Made by a program: the position numbers and the translations under genes
NCBI GenBank assembly: GCA_030433005.1
Contig: JAUILQ010000037.1
Coordinates: forward strand, 1-54,366
Source of the DNA: Alphaproteobacteria bacterium
GTDB taxonomy: Bacteria > Pseudomonadota > Alphaproteobacteria > Kiloniellales > DSM-21159
Length of the DNA stretch: 54,366 bases
Reading direction: 5' to 3'
Shown: piece after piece, positions 15,833-24,512 of the stretch
Layout: the number at the start of each line of letters is the position of its first letter
Numbering within the stretch: the stretch's first letter is position 1
Notes under the pieces: model-generated
What the model was told of the DNA's origin: nothing
Seen by the model: the letters and a program-made list of their open reading frames with translations, nothing else
Databases searched by the model: none

Positions 15833-16222
15833 ATGGCCGCCGTCGATATGAACATGCCGATCCTCATCGTCGATGACTACAAGACGATGCTGCGGATCAT
15901 CCGGAACCTGCTCAAGCAGCTCGGCTTCGACAACGTCGACGAGGCGACGGACGGCTCGGCCGCCCTGCAGCGCCTGCGCGACAAGCCCTACTCCCTGGTC
16001 ATCTCCGACTGGAACATGGAGCCGATGAGCGGCCTGCAGCTGCTCAAGGAAGTGCGCGCCGATTCGCGCCTCAAGGAGCTCCCCTTCATCATGATCACGG
16101 CCGAGAGCAAGAGCGAGAACGTGGTCGCCGCCAAGCAGGCCGGCGTCACCAACTACATCGTCAAGCCGTTCAACGCCGCGACCCTGAAGACCAAGCTGTC
16201 GGCGGTCATCGGCAACTTCTGA
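15833..16222 (+). CDS. cheY: chemotaxis response regulator CheY
   Basis: 129 residues from ATG 15833, chosen over GTG 15824 because GGAG lies eight bases upstream. It is a single receiver domain: PILIVDDY (acidic pair), phosphoacceptor Asp in LVISDWNMEPMSGL, switch Thr in FIMITAES and Lys in YIVKPFN. SDWNM and KPFNAATLK are typical of CheY that binds FliM. cheZ follows 78 bases later. Confidence 0.93.
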   Translation: MAAVDMNMPILIVDDYKTMLRIIRNLLKQLGFDNVDEATDGSAALQRLRDKPYSLVISDWNMEPMSGLQLLKEVRADSRLKELPFIMITAESKSENVVAAKQAGVTNYIVKPFNAATLKTKLSAVIGNF

Positions 16223-16300
16223 CCGCCGGCGGGATGCGCCCCGGCGGGACCGCCGGGCGCGAACGGGCCGCCTGGCGGCCAGCAATCGGAGGGTTGATCC

Positions 16301-16963
16301 ATGGCGGTTCACGCAAGCAACGGCGCCCACGACCTCGAGGTCCGCGTCAGCCAGCTGCTGAAGGCGCGCAGCGACGTCGACCCGCGCCAGCTGATCGAGG
16401 CTGTGGAAGCCATCATGGCGACCGCTCAGGGCGACCTGTCCAGCGCCAACCTGAAGCTATACGCCGAGATCGAGTCGCTCGCGCACTACATTCAGAACGC
16501 GCGATCCGAGATCGCCTCGCTGCGCCCGGACGAGATCACCGACGAGCACCTGCCGGCCGCCGGCGAGGAGCTCGAGGCGATCGTCGGCGCGACCGAGCAA
16601 GCGACCAACTCGATCATGGAGGCCGTCGAGGCGATCGAGGCGGTGGCCGCCGAGCTGCCGCCCGAGCAGGCCGAGCGGATCACCAACGCGGTGACCTCGG
16701 TCTACGAAGCCTGCGGTTTCCAGGACATCACCGGCCAGCGCATTTCCAAGGTGGTCAACGCCCTGCGCCATATCGAGAGCAAGGTACAGGCGCTGCTCAT
16801 CGCCTTCGGCGGCGACGCGCTGCCGAAGCCGGCCGCCAAGAAGGGCAGCAAGCGGGCCGACGGCAAGGACCGTCCCGACGAGCACCTGATGAACGGCCCG
16901 CAGAACGCCGCCGAGGCGATCAGCCAGGACGACATCGACGCGCTGCTCGCGTCCTTCGACTGA
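16301..16963 (+). CDS. cheZ: CheY-P phosphatase CheZ
   Basis: 220 residues. The long helical hairpin and the catalytic region ACGFQDITGQRISKVVNALR (Asp and Gln both present) identify CheZ. The C-terminal tail SQDDIDALLASFD is the CheY-binding helix and resembles the FliM motif EIDSLL. It removes phosphate from CheY-P. It is downstream of cheY with AATCGGAGGG as a strong ribosome site before the ATG. Confidence 0.9.
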   Translation: MAVHASNGAHDLEVRVSQLLKARSDVDPRQLIEAVEAIMATAQGDLSSANLKLYAEIESLAHYIQNARSEIASLRPDEITDEHLPAAGEELEAIVGATEQATNSIMEAVEAIEAVAAELPPEQAERITNAVTSVYEACGFQDITGQRISKVVNALRHIESKVQALLIAFGGDALPKPAAKKGSKRADGKDRPDEHLMNGPQNAAEAISQDDIDALLASFD

Positions 16964-16973
16964 GGACCAAATC

Positions 16974-17666
16974 ATGGTGGCAGGGCCGCTGCCCGGCGCA
17001 GACGAGACGGTCCGGCCGTCGCCCGGCGAGGGCGACGGCAAGGCCGATCCAGGCCTGGTCGCCCTGCTCAGCCTGCAGCTTCTGCTGCTCGCCTTCTTCA
17101 TCCTGCTGACCGCGCTCTCGCGCTTCGAGCAGGACCGGGTCCACCGCGTCGTCGAGAGCGTCACCGACTCCTTCGGCGTGCCCTTCGTGGCCTCGGCGCC
17201 GCAGCCGGCGGCCCACGGCAGCCTGGGCTTCCACGAGGCGATGAAGCCGATCGTCGAGGAGCTGCGCCGGGTCGCCGCGGCGACCCTGCCGGTCGAGCTC
17301 GAGATCGAGCTGCGCCGCGACGGCGAGCTGCGCATCGAGATTCCCGACGACCTGCTGTTCGGCGCCGCCGACGCCACGCCGCGCGCGACCGTGCGGCCGC
17401 TGCTCACCGCGGTCGCCCGGGCGCTCAACGGCCCGCGCTTCGAGGCCCGGCCCTGGGCTCTCGACGCCTCGGCGCGTGCGGTCCCGCTGCCCGGCCGCGA
17501 CCGCGCGGGCGCGCAGGAGCTGGCCGTGCGCCGCGCGGCCGCCACGGCGCGCTCGCTCGCCGCGCTCGGCCTCGAGCGGGCGCGTCTCGCCGCCGGCCTG
17601 CTCGACGACGGGCGACGCAGCCTGCGCCTGACCGTTCGGCCGCTGCCCGCGGGAGCGCAGCCGTGA
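16974..17666 (+). CDS. MotB-like protein lacking the channel aspartate
   Basis: 230 residues. One N-terminal membrane helix (LVALLSLQLLLLAFFILLTA) aligns with the MotB helix of the next gene, but the position of the essential channel Asp is Ser (SLQLLLLAFF against TDLIALLLTFF). The rest is a periplasmic domain resembling a degenerate OmpA/MotB fold (LRIEIPDDLLFGAADATPRA). It starts 10 bases after cheZ and overlaps motB by four bases. It may be a stator partner that does not conduct ions. Family assignment is by pattern and context. Confidence 0.7.
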   Translation: MVAGPLPGADETVRPSPGEGDGKADPGLVALLSLQLLLLAFFILLTALSRFEQDRVHRVVESVTDSFGVPFVASAPQPAAHGSLGFHEAMKPIVEELRRVAAATLPVELEIELRRDGELRIEIPDDLLFGAADATPRATVRPLLTAVARALNGPRFEARPWALDASARAVPLPGRDRAGAQELAVRRAAATARSLAALGLERARLAAGLLDDGRRSLRLTVRPLPAGAQP

Positions 17667-18439
17667 CCCGCGAGTTCGAGAGGCCGCGGCGCCTGCGCAC
17701 CGGCGAGGCGCCGGAGGCGGCCGAGGCGGCCCGGCCCGACCCGCGCCGTCCGCGGCTGCTGCCCTTCGCCTCGCTGCGCCGCGGCGAGGGACAGGCCTGG
17801 ATGGTCACCTTCACCGACCTGATCGCCCTGCTGCTGACCTTCTTCGTCATGCTGTTCTCGATGATGAAGGTCGAGGAGCAGCAGTGGCAGGGACTGACCA
17901 GCAGCCTCGCCAGGCAGCTCGACGGCATCGAGGGACCGCGCGTCCCGCTGCCGCGCTATGCCCGGGATTCCGAGGCGACGCCGCTGGCCCCGGCGACCGA
18001 CCTCGACTACCTCTCGGCGCTGATCGGCGCGCGGCTCGCCGAGCGCGGCGACGCCGGCGCCTACCGGGTCGAGCGCGGCGCCAACGCCCTGATCGTGCGG
18101 CTGCCGGTGCGCCTCGCCTTCGCGCCGGGCGGCGTGCAGCCGATGGCCTCGGCGAGCGCGGCCGTCGAGACGCTCTCGACGATCCTGCGCAACCTGGACA
18201 ACCGCGTCGAGCTGGCCGGCTATCCGGGACGCGACGATCCGGCCGCCCCCTACGCCACCGCCTGGGAGCTGTCGCTGCACCGGGCGCAGGCGGTGGCCGA
18301 CCTGCTGCGCGCCGCCGGCTACGCCCGGCCGATCTCGGTGCGCGGCTATGCCGTCGCCCCCGCCGAGGGCGCAGCGGTCGACCGCGCCGGCGGCCGCGTC
18401 GACCTGCTGATCCACGCGGACAGCGGAGACGGGCGGTGA
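17663..18439 (+). CDS. motB: stator protein MotB (OmpA-type peptidoglycan-binding)
   Basis: 258 residues from GTG 17663, overlapping the previous gene. A cytoplasmic basic tail is followed by the MotB helix WMVTFTDLIALLLTFFVMLF, with the channel Asp in FTDL at about residue 52. The C-terminal OmpA-like domain has RVELAGYPGRDD and WELSLHRAQAVADLLRAAGY. MotB normally anchors the stator to peptidoglycan with MotA, which is not in this window. The TFTDLIALLLTFF variant is typical of alphaproteobacterial MotB paralogues, so ion and system specificity are uncertain. Confidence 0.85.
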   Translation: MTREFERPRRLRTGEAPEAAEAARPDPRRPRLLPFASLRRGEGQAWMVTFTDLIALLLTFFVMLFSMMKVEEQQWQGLTSSLARQLDGIEGPRVPLPRYARDSEATPLAPATDLDYLSALIGARLAERGDAGAYRVERGANALIVRLPVRLAFAPGGVQPMASASAAVETLSTILRNLDNRVELAGYPGRDDPAAPYATAWELSLHRAQAVADLLRAAGYARPISVRGYAVAPAEGAAVDRAGGRVDLLIHADSGDGR

Positions 18440-21400
18440 CGGCGCGGCGCGTCCGACCGGCGCGGCGGGGCGCGGCTCTGCTGGCGCTGGCCGTGATGCT
18501 GACACACCTCCTCGGCGTGACCCCGGTCCCGCTATCGCCGGCCGTCGCCCAGGAATCCGCCGGCCCGGCGGTGGCGGTCACTGCGCAGCGTGCCGCGGCC
18601 TTCGATCGCCTGGTGCTCGACTTCCCCGGTCCGGTGGCCTATCGCGTCGCCTTCGACGGCAGCGACCTGGTGTTCCGGTTCGAGCAGCCGGCGGAGCTGG
18701 TGCTGGCGCCGCTCGGCGGCGTGCTCACCGATCTCGCCGGCAGCCCGCGCATCGAGGAGGCGGGGCGGCGGCTCGTGCTGCCCTTCGCGCAGCGCCGCGC
18801 GCTGACGCACTTCCAGCTCGGCGGACGGCTGATCGTCGACCTCGGCCGCGACGGCAAGGCGCCGCCGACCTCCGAGCGCATGCAGGCGGCGCTGCAGGCG
18901 GCGACCGCCGACGCCGCGCCGGCCCGGCCGCCCGCCGTGGCGCCGGGTAGCGCCCAGGGCGGCCAGCCGGCGCCCGCTGCCGCGCCCACTGCCGCGCCCG
19001 CACCGGCGCCGGCGCGGGCCGCACCGCCGGTCCCGGCGGTCGGGGGGCTGCCGGTCCTGCTGCGCGTCGGCGTCCACGAGGAGTACGACCGCCTGGTCTT
19101 CGACTGGCCGGAGAACGTCGGCTTCGAGCTGGAGGAGGCGGCGATCGGGACGACGCGGATCCGCTTCGCCGAGCCGGGCCGGCTCGACGCCTCGGTGCTG
19201 TCCGGCACGCGCGTCGCCCGCCTGCGCGAGCTGGTCGCGACGAACGCCGAAGACGGCCTGACGATCGAGCTGAGCTATCCGGCCGGAGTCAGCGCCCGCG
19301 CCTTTTCCCTGGACCGGCGTATCGTCGTCGACCTGGCCGGGCCGAAGGGCCGGCTCCGGCTGGCGCGCGTGCGCAAGAGCGAGCGGCCTTCGGCGGTCGC
19401 GCAGGCGGCACCGGCGCCGGCGCCCGCCGCATCGGCCGGGCAGGGTCCGACCCCGCTGTTCCCGACTCCCGCCGCGAAACCCGAGCCGAGCCCGCCGAAG
19501 GCGCCGGCGCCGGCCGCGGCGGAGAAGGCATCCGCCGAGGCCGAGGAGAGGGAACGGGACAAGCGGCCGCCGCCGCAAGTCCGCGAGAGCCAGCCGATGG
19601 GCTTCCAGATCGAGCGCACCGACGCCTTCGGTCGCCAGCGCGCGCTGCCGCAGCCGGGCTTCGCGGCGCCCTGGCCGGAGCCGGTGGTCCTGCGCTTCGA
19701 CTGGCGCAAGCCGGTCCGCGCGGCGGTGCTGCAGACCGGGCCGGCGGTGCTGCTGGTGTTCGACCGGGAGGCGCCGGTCTGGGCCGAGCAGCGCATCGCC
19801 GACCTGGCGCCGGAGCTGGCCGGCTTGCGGCGCTACGACCTGGAGACGTCGACCGCCTTCGGCTTCGAGGTCAGCGCGCTGGTCTCGCCGCTGCTGCGGC
19901 GCGACGGCGATTCCTGGATCCTCGACCTGCGGCCGCGCCCGGCGCTGCTCGACCAGCCGCTGCCCCTGGCCTCGGATCCGCGGACCGGCACGCTGCGCCT
20001 GAGCGCGCAGGACCCGGGCACGCCGATCCTGCTCGCCGACCCGGCGACCGGCGGCCGGCTCTACGCCGTGCCGCTGGGCGAGGAGGCCGGCTTCTCGCCG
20101 GGGCGGCGCTTCCCGCAGTTCGAGATCCTGTCGAGCCCCCAGGGCCTGTTCGTGGCGGCGCTCAGCGACCGCGTCAGCGTCGCCGCCGACGGGCGCGGCG
20201 TCACCGTCAGGGGCGTCGACGCCCTGGCCGTGGCCAACCAGCCGGCGCTGCCGGAGGCTCCGGCGACGATCGAGACCGGGCGCCGGCTGTTCGACCCCGA
20301 GGCCTGGCGGCTCGACGAGGCCGGCGAGTACTCGGAAACCCGGCAGGAGCTGCAGACCGCCGTCGCGACCAGCCGCACGGCGGCCGAGCTGACCGCCGCA
20401 CGGGTGTCGCTGGCGCGCTTCTACTTCGCCCACGGGCTGGGCCGCGAGACGCTGGGCCTGCTGGAGCTGCTGTTCACCGACCAGCCCGGGCTGCGGCGCG
20501 ATCCGGAGCTCCTGCTGCTGGCCGGAGCCAGCCAGGTGCTGGCCGGGGAGTACGCCGCGGCGGTCGAGACGCTGGGCGATCCGGCGCTGGTCGGCGAGCT
20601 CGAGGCCGAGCCCTGGAAGGGCCTGCTGGCCGCCGCCGCCCAGGACTGGCCGGTCGCCGCCGACCGCTTCGCCGGGCGCCTGGCGATCACCGAGGACTAC
20701 GCGCGTCCGGTGCGGGTGCGCTTCGCCCTGGCCGCCGCGGAAGGGCTGCTGCAGACCGGCGACATCGCCGGCGCGTACGAGCTGCTCAAGAACGCCAAGC
20801 CGCTGCTGCGCACGGCGCCGGAGCGCGCCCGCCACAAGCTGGTGCGGGGCCGGGCGATGCTCGCCGACGGCCAGACCACGGCGGCGCGCAAGCTGCTCGA
20901 CGAGGTCTCCTACGGCGGCTTCGGCGCCGCCTCCGCGCAGGCCCGGCTGCTGCTGCTGGAGCGCGACCTGGCCGACGGCAGCCTGGCCGGAGCGGCGGCG
21001 ATCGAGGAGCTGGAGAAGCTGCGCTTCGCCTGGCGCGGCGACGCCTTCGAGTTCGCCCTGCTGCTGCGCCTCGCCGAACTCTACCAGGCCGAAGGCCGCT
21101 ACCGCGAGGCGCTGCGCAGCCTGCGCAGCGCGGCGGCCAACTTCCCCGGCAATCCGCGGGTCGAGACCGCGGCGATCCGCATGCAGGAGCTGTTCACCGA
21201 CCTCTTCACCGGCGAGCAGGCGGCCCGCATGGCGCCCTTGAGCGCGCTGTCGCTCTACGACGAGTTCCGCGAGCTGACGCCGCCGGGGCCGCAGGGCGAC
21301 GCGATCATCGAGGCGCTCGCCGACCGGCTGGTCGATATCGACCTGCTGGAGCGCGCCGCGCTGCTGCTCGAGGACCAGGTGGCCAACCGCCTGACCGGCC

Positions 21401-21981
21401 TGGAGCGCGCCCGGGTCGGCACACGGCTGGCGCTGCTCCGGCTGCTTGACCGCAAGCCGGCCGAGGCGATCGAGGCGCTCGACGTCTCGGCCAGCTCCTC
21501 GATGCCGCCGGAGCTGCGCGCGGAACGCACGCGCCTGCGCGCCAAGGCGGCGATCGACCGCGGCCAGGAGCAGATCGCCCTCGACCTGCTGGCCGGCGAC
21601 GAGAGCCTGGAGGCCGACCGCCTGCGCATCGAGGTCGACCGCGCCGCCGGGCGTTGGTCGCGCGTCGCCGAGACCCTTGCCAAGCACCTGCCGGCGGCCG
21701 GCGTGCCGCTCGAGCCCGCGGACGCCGCCAAGGTGGTCGAGACCGCGGTCGCGCAGGTGCTGGCGGAGCAGCGCGCCGAGCTGCAGTTCCTGGCGCGCAG
21801 CTACGGCGACGCCATGGCCGAGACCGACCACGCCGAGACCTTCCGGCTGCTCGCCGGCCAGGCCGGGCCCGAGGCGCTCGCCTCGATCTCCGAGCAGCTC
21901 GGCCAGGTCGAGCAGGCCCAGGCCTTCATGGCCGACTACCGCCAGCGCCTGACCGACGGCTCGCTGAGCGCGCTGAACTGA
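18436..21981 (+). CDS. giant periplasmic repeat protein with AMIN-like and TPR-like regions
   Basis: 1181 residues from GTG 18436, overlapping the motB stop. A basic N-terminus and signal peptide end near PLSPAVAQES. Two related beta modules follow: FDRLVLDFPGPVAYRVAFDG (about 55-75) and EYDRLVFDWPENVGFELEEA (about 215-235), each closing with RLIVDLGRDG or RIVVDLAG, reminiscent of AMIN domains. Proline/alanine linkers separate them. From about residue 640 the protein is helical with TPR-like repeats (ARFYFAHGLGRETLGLLELL, LRLAELYQAEGRYREALRSL). Position after motB suggests a motor scaffold, perhaps a functional analogue of MotC. Function unproven. Confidence 0.75.
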   Translation: MTARRVRPARRGAALLALAVMLTHLLGVTPVPLSPAVAQESAGPAVAVTAQRAAAFDRLVLDFPGPVAYRVAFDGSDLVFRFEQPAELVLAPLGGVLTDLAGSPRIEEAGRRLVLPFAQRRALTHFQLGGRLIVDLGRDGKAPPTSERMQAALQAATADAAPARPPAVAPGSAQGGQPAPAAAPTAAPAPAPARAAPPVPAVGGLPVLLRVGVHEEYDRLVFDWPENVGFELEEAAIGTTRIRFAEPGRLDASVLSGTRVARLRELVATNAEDGLTIELSYPAGVSARAFSLDRRIVVDLAGPKGRLRLARVRKSERPSAVAQAAPAPAPAASAGQGPTPLFPTPAAKPEPSPPKAPAPAAAEKASAEAEERERDKRPPPQVRESQPMGFQIERTDAFGRQRALPQPGFAAPWPEPVVLRFDWRKPVRAAVLQTGPAVLLVFDREAPVWAEQRIADLAPELAGLRRYDLETSTAFGFEVSALVSPLLRRDGDSWILDLRPRPALLDQPLPLASDPRTGTLRLSAQDPGTPILLADPATGGRLYAVPLGEEAGFSPGRRFPQFEILSSPQGLFVAALSDRVSVAADGRGVTVRGVDALAVANQPALPEAPATIETGRRLFDPEAWRLDEAGEYSETRQELQTAVATSRTAAELTAARVSLARFYFAHGLGRETLGLLELLFTDQPGLRRDPELLLLAGASQVLAGEYAAAVETLGDPALVGELEAEPWKGLLAAAAQDWPVAADRFAGRLAITEDYARPVRVRFALAAAEGLLQTGDIAGAYELLKNAKPLLRTAPERARHKLVRGRAMLADGQTTAARKLLDEVSYGGFGAASAQARLLLLERDLADGSLAGAAAIEELEKLRFAWRGDAFEFALLLRLAELYQAEGRYREALRSLRSAAANFPGNPRVETAAIRMQELFTDLFTGEQAARMAPLSALSLYDEFRELTPPGPQGDAIIEALADRLVDIDLLERAALLLEDQVANRLTGLERARVGTRLALLRLLDRKPAEAIEALDVSASSSMPPELRAERTRLRAKAAIDRGQEQIALDLLAGDESLEADRLRIEVDRAAGRWSRVAETLAKHLPAAGVPLEPADAAKVVETAVAQVLAEQRAELQFLARSYGDAMAETDHAETFRLLAGQAGPEALASISEQLGQVEQAQAFMADYRQRLTDGSLSALN

Positions 21982-21997
21982 GGCGCCGGCGGCGGCC

Positions 21998-22489
21998 TCA
22001 CAGGCAGTAGGCGACGACCTCGCCGTGCGGCCGGTCGATGGCCTCGCCCCCGGCCGATCGGCTCCAGCTCACCTGGTAGAGCCGCTTGCAGAGGATGTCG
22101 AACGCCTCCGCGCGTGCCGCGTACCAGCGGCGCTCGCCCGGCAGCGCCCGCAGACCCTCGACGAGGGCGGCGGAGGCGGCAGTGCCGGGCTCCAGCTCGA
22201 CCACCGCGAAGCCCTGTCCGGCCAGGGCGCCGGCGATCGCCGCGTGGCCGGTGCCGGCCGGGAAGCGCTCGCGGATCCGTTCGGCGAAGGCGGCGGAGGC
22301 AGCGGCCGGCCCGTCCGGCAGGTCGCGGCCGAGCGGCGGCGGCGCTTCGGTCAGCAGGACGCCGAGCAGCAGCATCGCAGCCAGGGCCGCAAGCAGGCCC
22401 GCGCCGGCGCGGGCGGCGACCCGACGCCGACGCCGGCGCCGCTGGTCCGGGCCGTCCGGCTCGGCGGGGGAGGGCGTGGCCGAGGTCAT
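21998..22489 (-). CDS. small membrane-anchored hypothetical protein
   Basis: 163 residues from ATG 22489; a GTG two codons upstream is possible. An arginine-rich cytoplasmic segment (DQRRRRRRRVAARAG) precedes one membrane helix (GLLAALAAMLLLGVLLTEAP). The periplasmic part has two cysteines (FDILCKRLYQVSW and the terminal AYCL). I do not recognise the family. It is 55 bases after fliP on the same strand and converges on the giant repeat protein with 16 bases between stops. No strong ribosome site. Confidence 0.55.
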   Translation of the reverse strand: MTSATPSPAEPDGPDQRRRRRRRVAARAGAGLLAALAAMLLLGVLLTEAPPPLGRDLPDGPAAASAAFAERIRERFPAGTGHAAIAGALAGQGFAVVELEPGTAASAALVEGLRALPGERRWYAARAEAFDILCKRLYQVSWSRSAGGEAIDRPHGEVVAYCL

Positions 22490-22544
22490 GGGCACGCAGG
22501 CTAGAGCAGCTTGCCCGCCGAGAGAATCGTCGGAATCGGGCCGG

Positions 22545-23315
22545 TCAGCCGTAGCTGGCGACCAGGCTGCCGGCGACCAGATACCAGCCGTCGACCAGCA
22601 CGAAGAAGATCAGCTTGAAGGGCAGCGAGATCATCACCGGCGGCAGCATCATCATGCCCATCGACATCAGGATCGAGGCGACGACCATGTCGATGATCAG
22701 GAACGGCAGGAACAGCAGGAAGCCGATCTCGAAGGCGCGCTTGAGCTCGCTGATCATGAAGGCCGGGATCAGCGCGCGCAGCGGTGTCTCCTCGGGCCCG
22801 GCGACCGACTCCTCGCCGGCCATGTCCATGAACAGCCGCAGGTCCTGCTCGCGGACCTGGCCGAGCATGAAGTCGCGCACCGGCGCCGCCGCCTCCTCGA
22901 GCGCGGTCATCTCGTCGATGTCCTCGTTGACCAGCGGCGTGATCGCCTGGTCGTAGATCTGCTCCAGAGTGGGCATCATGATGAACAGCGTCAGGAACAG
23001 CGCCAGCGAGATCAGCACCGAGTTCGGCGGCGTCTGCTGGATGCCGAGCGCGCTGCGCAGGAACGACAGCACCACGACGATCCGGGTGAAGGAGGTCACC
23101 ATCACCAGGATCGAGGGCGCCAGGCTGAGCACCGTGACCAGCGCGACGAGCTGCAGGATGCGCCCGGTCGAGGAGCCTTCGCCTTCGCCGAGGTCGAGCG
23201 ACAGGGATTGCGCCGCCGCCGGCTCGATCAGCAGCCAGCCGGCGAGCCCGGCGAGGAGCAGCGGCAGCAGCCTGCGCGGCACGGCGCCGGAGACGGGCAG
23301 GACGGGACGGGTCAC
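22545..23315 (-). CDS. fliP: flagellar export gate protein FliP
   Basis: 256 residues. A signal peptide (LLLAGLAGWLLIEPAAAQSL) precedes the FliP core: LVTVLSLAPSILVMVTSFTR, IVVVLSFLRSALGIQQTPPN, LISLALFLTLFIMMP and the C-terminal IDMVVASILMSMGMMMLPPV. It is the central component of the export gate with FliQ and FliR. Its start overlaps the fliO stop by four bases. fliQ and fliR are in the divergent block at 26.4-27.5 kb. Confidence 0.97.
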   Translation of the reverse strand: MTRPVLPVSGAVPRRLLPLLLAGLAGWLLIEPAAAQSLSLDLGEGEGSSTGRILQLVALVTVLSLAPSILVMVTSFTRIVVVLSFLRSALGIQQTPPNSVLISLALFLTLFIMMPTLEQIYDQAITPLVNEDIDEMTALEEAAAPVRDFMLGQVREQDLRLFMDMAGEESVAGPEETPLRALIPAFMISELKRAFEIGFLLFLPFLIIDMVVASILMSMGMMMLPPVMISLPFKLIFFVLVDGWYLVAGSLVASYG

Positions 23316-23656
23316 GAGCGGCGCTCCAGGGTTTCCGCGAAGTCGGCCGGCTCGGCCTCCTCGGCTCCGGCGTCGCCAGGGCTGAACAGCGAATCGACGA
23401 CGAGGTCCGGCGTCGGGCCCTGGTTGAGCAGCAGCAGGTGCTCGCGGCTGTCGCAGCGCACCAGCACGAGCTTGCGGCGCGGATCGAGCGACAGCACCTC
23501 GACCACGCCGAGGCGGCGGCCGGTGCCTTTCTTCGCGGCCGTCGGCATCAGGCTGCCGGCGACGCCGCTGCGTCGGATCAGCCAGGCCAGGCCGCCGATC
23601 AGCGCGAGCACGAACGCCAGCGCCGCGACGAACTGCAGGTATCCGGCAAGCTCCAC
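23312..23656 (-). CDS. fliO: flagellar export gate assembly protein FliO
   Basis: 114 residues. A single membrane helix (LQFVAALAFVLALIGGLAWL) is followed by the FliO cytoplasmic signature RRLGVVEVLSLDPRRKLVLV and CDSREHLLLLNQGPTPDLVV. FliO helps FliP oligomerise. It begins 5 bases after the coiled-coil gene and overlaps fliP, so the set is one translationally linked unit. Confidence 0.92.
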   Translation of the reverse strand: MELAGYLQFVAALAFVLALIGGLAWLIRRSGVAGSLMPTAAKKGTGRRLGVVEVLSLDPRRKLVLVRCDSREHLLLLNQGPTPDLVVDSLFSPGDAGAEEAEPADFAETLERRS

Positions 23657-23661
23657 GGTCT

Positions 23662-24036
23662 TCAGCGCCCCTTGCCGCCGGGCTTGCCCGGCTTGGCGGC
23701 GGCGCCGGGCGCCGGCGTCTGGCTGTAGGCGGAGACCGCCTGGCGGCGCCGGCCGCTCTCGCCGATCTGCTGGGCCACGGTGTCGAGGCCGCGGCGGAAC
23801 TCGTCGGTCAGGCGGTCGATCTCCTCGAGCAGCGAGATCAGCCGGGGCCGCAGGCCGGCGGCCGCGTCGGCCGGCAGCCCGGCGGCGCGGTCGCGCAGCG
23901 CCGCCATCTCGCGGTCCAGGCCTTCCAGGTCGGCGGGCACGCCGGCGGCGAGCGCGGCATGGGCGGCGGCGAGACGTGCCTCGAGGCGCGCGACCAGGGT
24001 CTCGACGGCCGGGTCCAGGGGCGCGTTCGCGCTCAC
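23662..24036 (-). CDS. small coiled-coil protein of the fliOP operon
   Basis: 124 residues from GTG 24036, with GGAG nine bases upstream. It is nearly all helix: VETLVARLEARLAAAHAALA, LDREMAALRDRAAGL and LISLLEEIDRLTDEFRRGLD, with a basic proline/glycine tail. I do not recognise a family. Size and helicity resemble flagellar export chaperones (FlgN/FliT/FliJ types). It overlaps the FlhB-like gene upstream and abuts fliO, so a role in export is plausible. Confidence 0.65.
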   Translation of the reverse strand: MSANAPLDPAVETLVARLEARLAAAHAALAAGVPADLEGLDREMAALRDRAAGLPADAAAGLRPRLISLLEEIDRLTDEFRRGLDTVAQQIGESGRRRQAVSAYSQTPAPGAAAKPGKPGGKGR

Positions 24037-24338
24037 GACGCGATCTCCAGGTTGGCCCGGTACAGCCGGTTCAGGATCTCCGCGACGGCGCCGAGCGCGG
24101 CCGCCGGGATCTCGCAGTCGATCTCGACGGCGGCGAGCACCTGCGCGAGGTCGGCGTCGCGGCGCACGGCGACGCCCTGGGCGAAGGCGATCTCCAGCAT
24201 CTGCCGGGCGAGCGCGCCCTGGCCCTTGGCGACGAGGCGCACGCCGCTGCCGTCCTCGGCGCGGCTGAGCGCGACCGCGAGATCGTCCTCGGCCGGCTGG
24301 TCGAGGGGAGGCGGGGCGGGAGGGGGATGCTCGGGCAA
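24033..24338 (-). CDS. FlhB C-terminal-domain paralogue
   Basis: 101 residues. It matches the FlhB cytoplasmic domain downstream of the NPTH cleavage site: GVRLVAKGQGALARQMLEIA, FAQGVAVRRDADLAQVLAAV and EIPAAALGAVAEILNRLYRA. There is no membrane part and no NPTH. Stand-alone proteins of this kind (FhlB/YlqH/FlhX) can substitute for the FlhB C-terminal fragment in substrate switching. It heads the fliO-fliP operon. Full-length flhB is at 27480-28559. Confidence 0.85.
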   Translation of the reverse strand: MPEHPPPAPPPLDQPAEDDLAVALSRAEDGSGVRLVAKGQGALARQMLEIAFAQGVAVRRDADLAQVLAAVEIDCEIPAAALGAVAEILNRLYRANLEIAS

Positions 24339-24512
24339 GGCGGTCGACTCGCTCGGTTGGGCTCGCGGGGGACGCCGGTCGTCGGCGCGAGCGCATCCTT
24401 GCCGAACTATGCTTAACGAATGCTTGAGGCCGCCGCCTCGCGGCTGCTCCTCCCGGCCTCTCCGATGCGGGGCGCGACAGGACGGCGCAGCTGGATCAAC
24501 GGTCCCGGCGGG

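Noticed and set aside
24339..24512. A sigma-54 or full CtrA site for the FlhB-like/fliO/fliP operon
   Set aside because: Only a lone TTAA near 24413 was found; no GG-N10-GC pair or second half-site at proper spacing.
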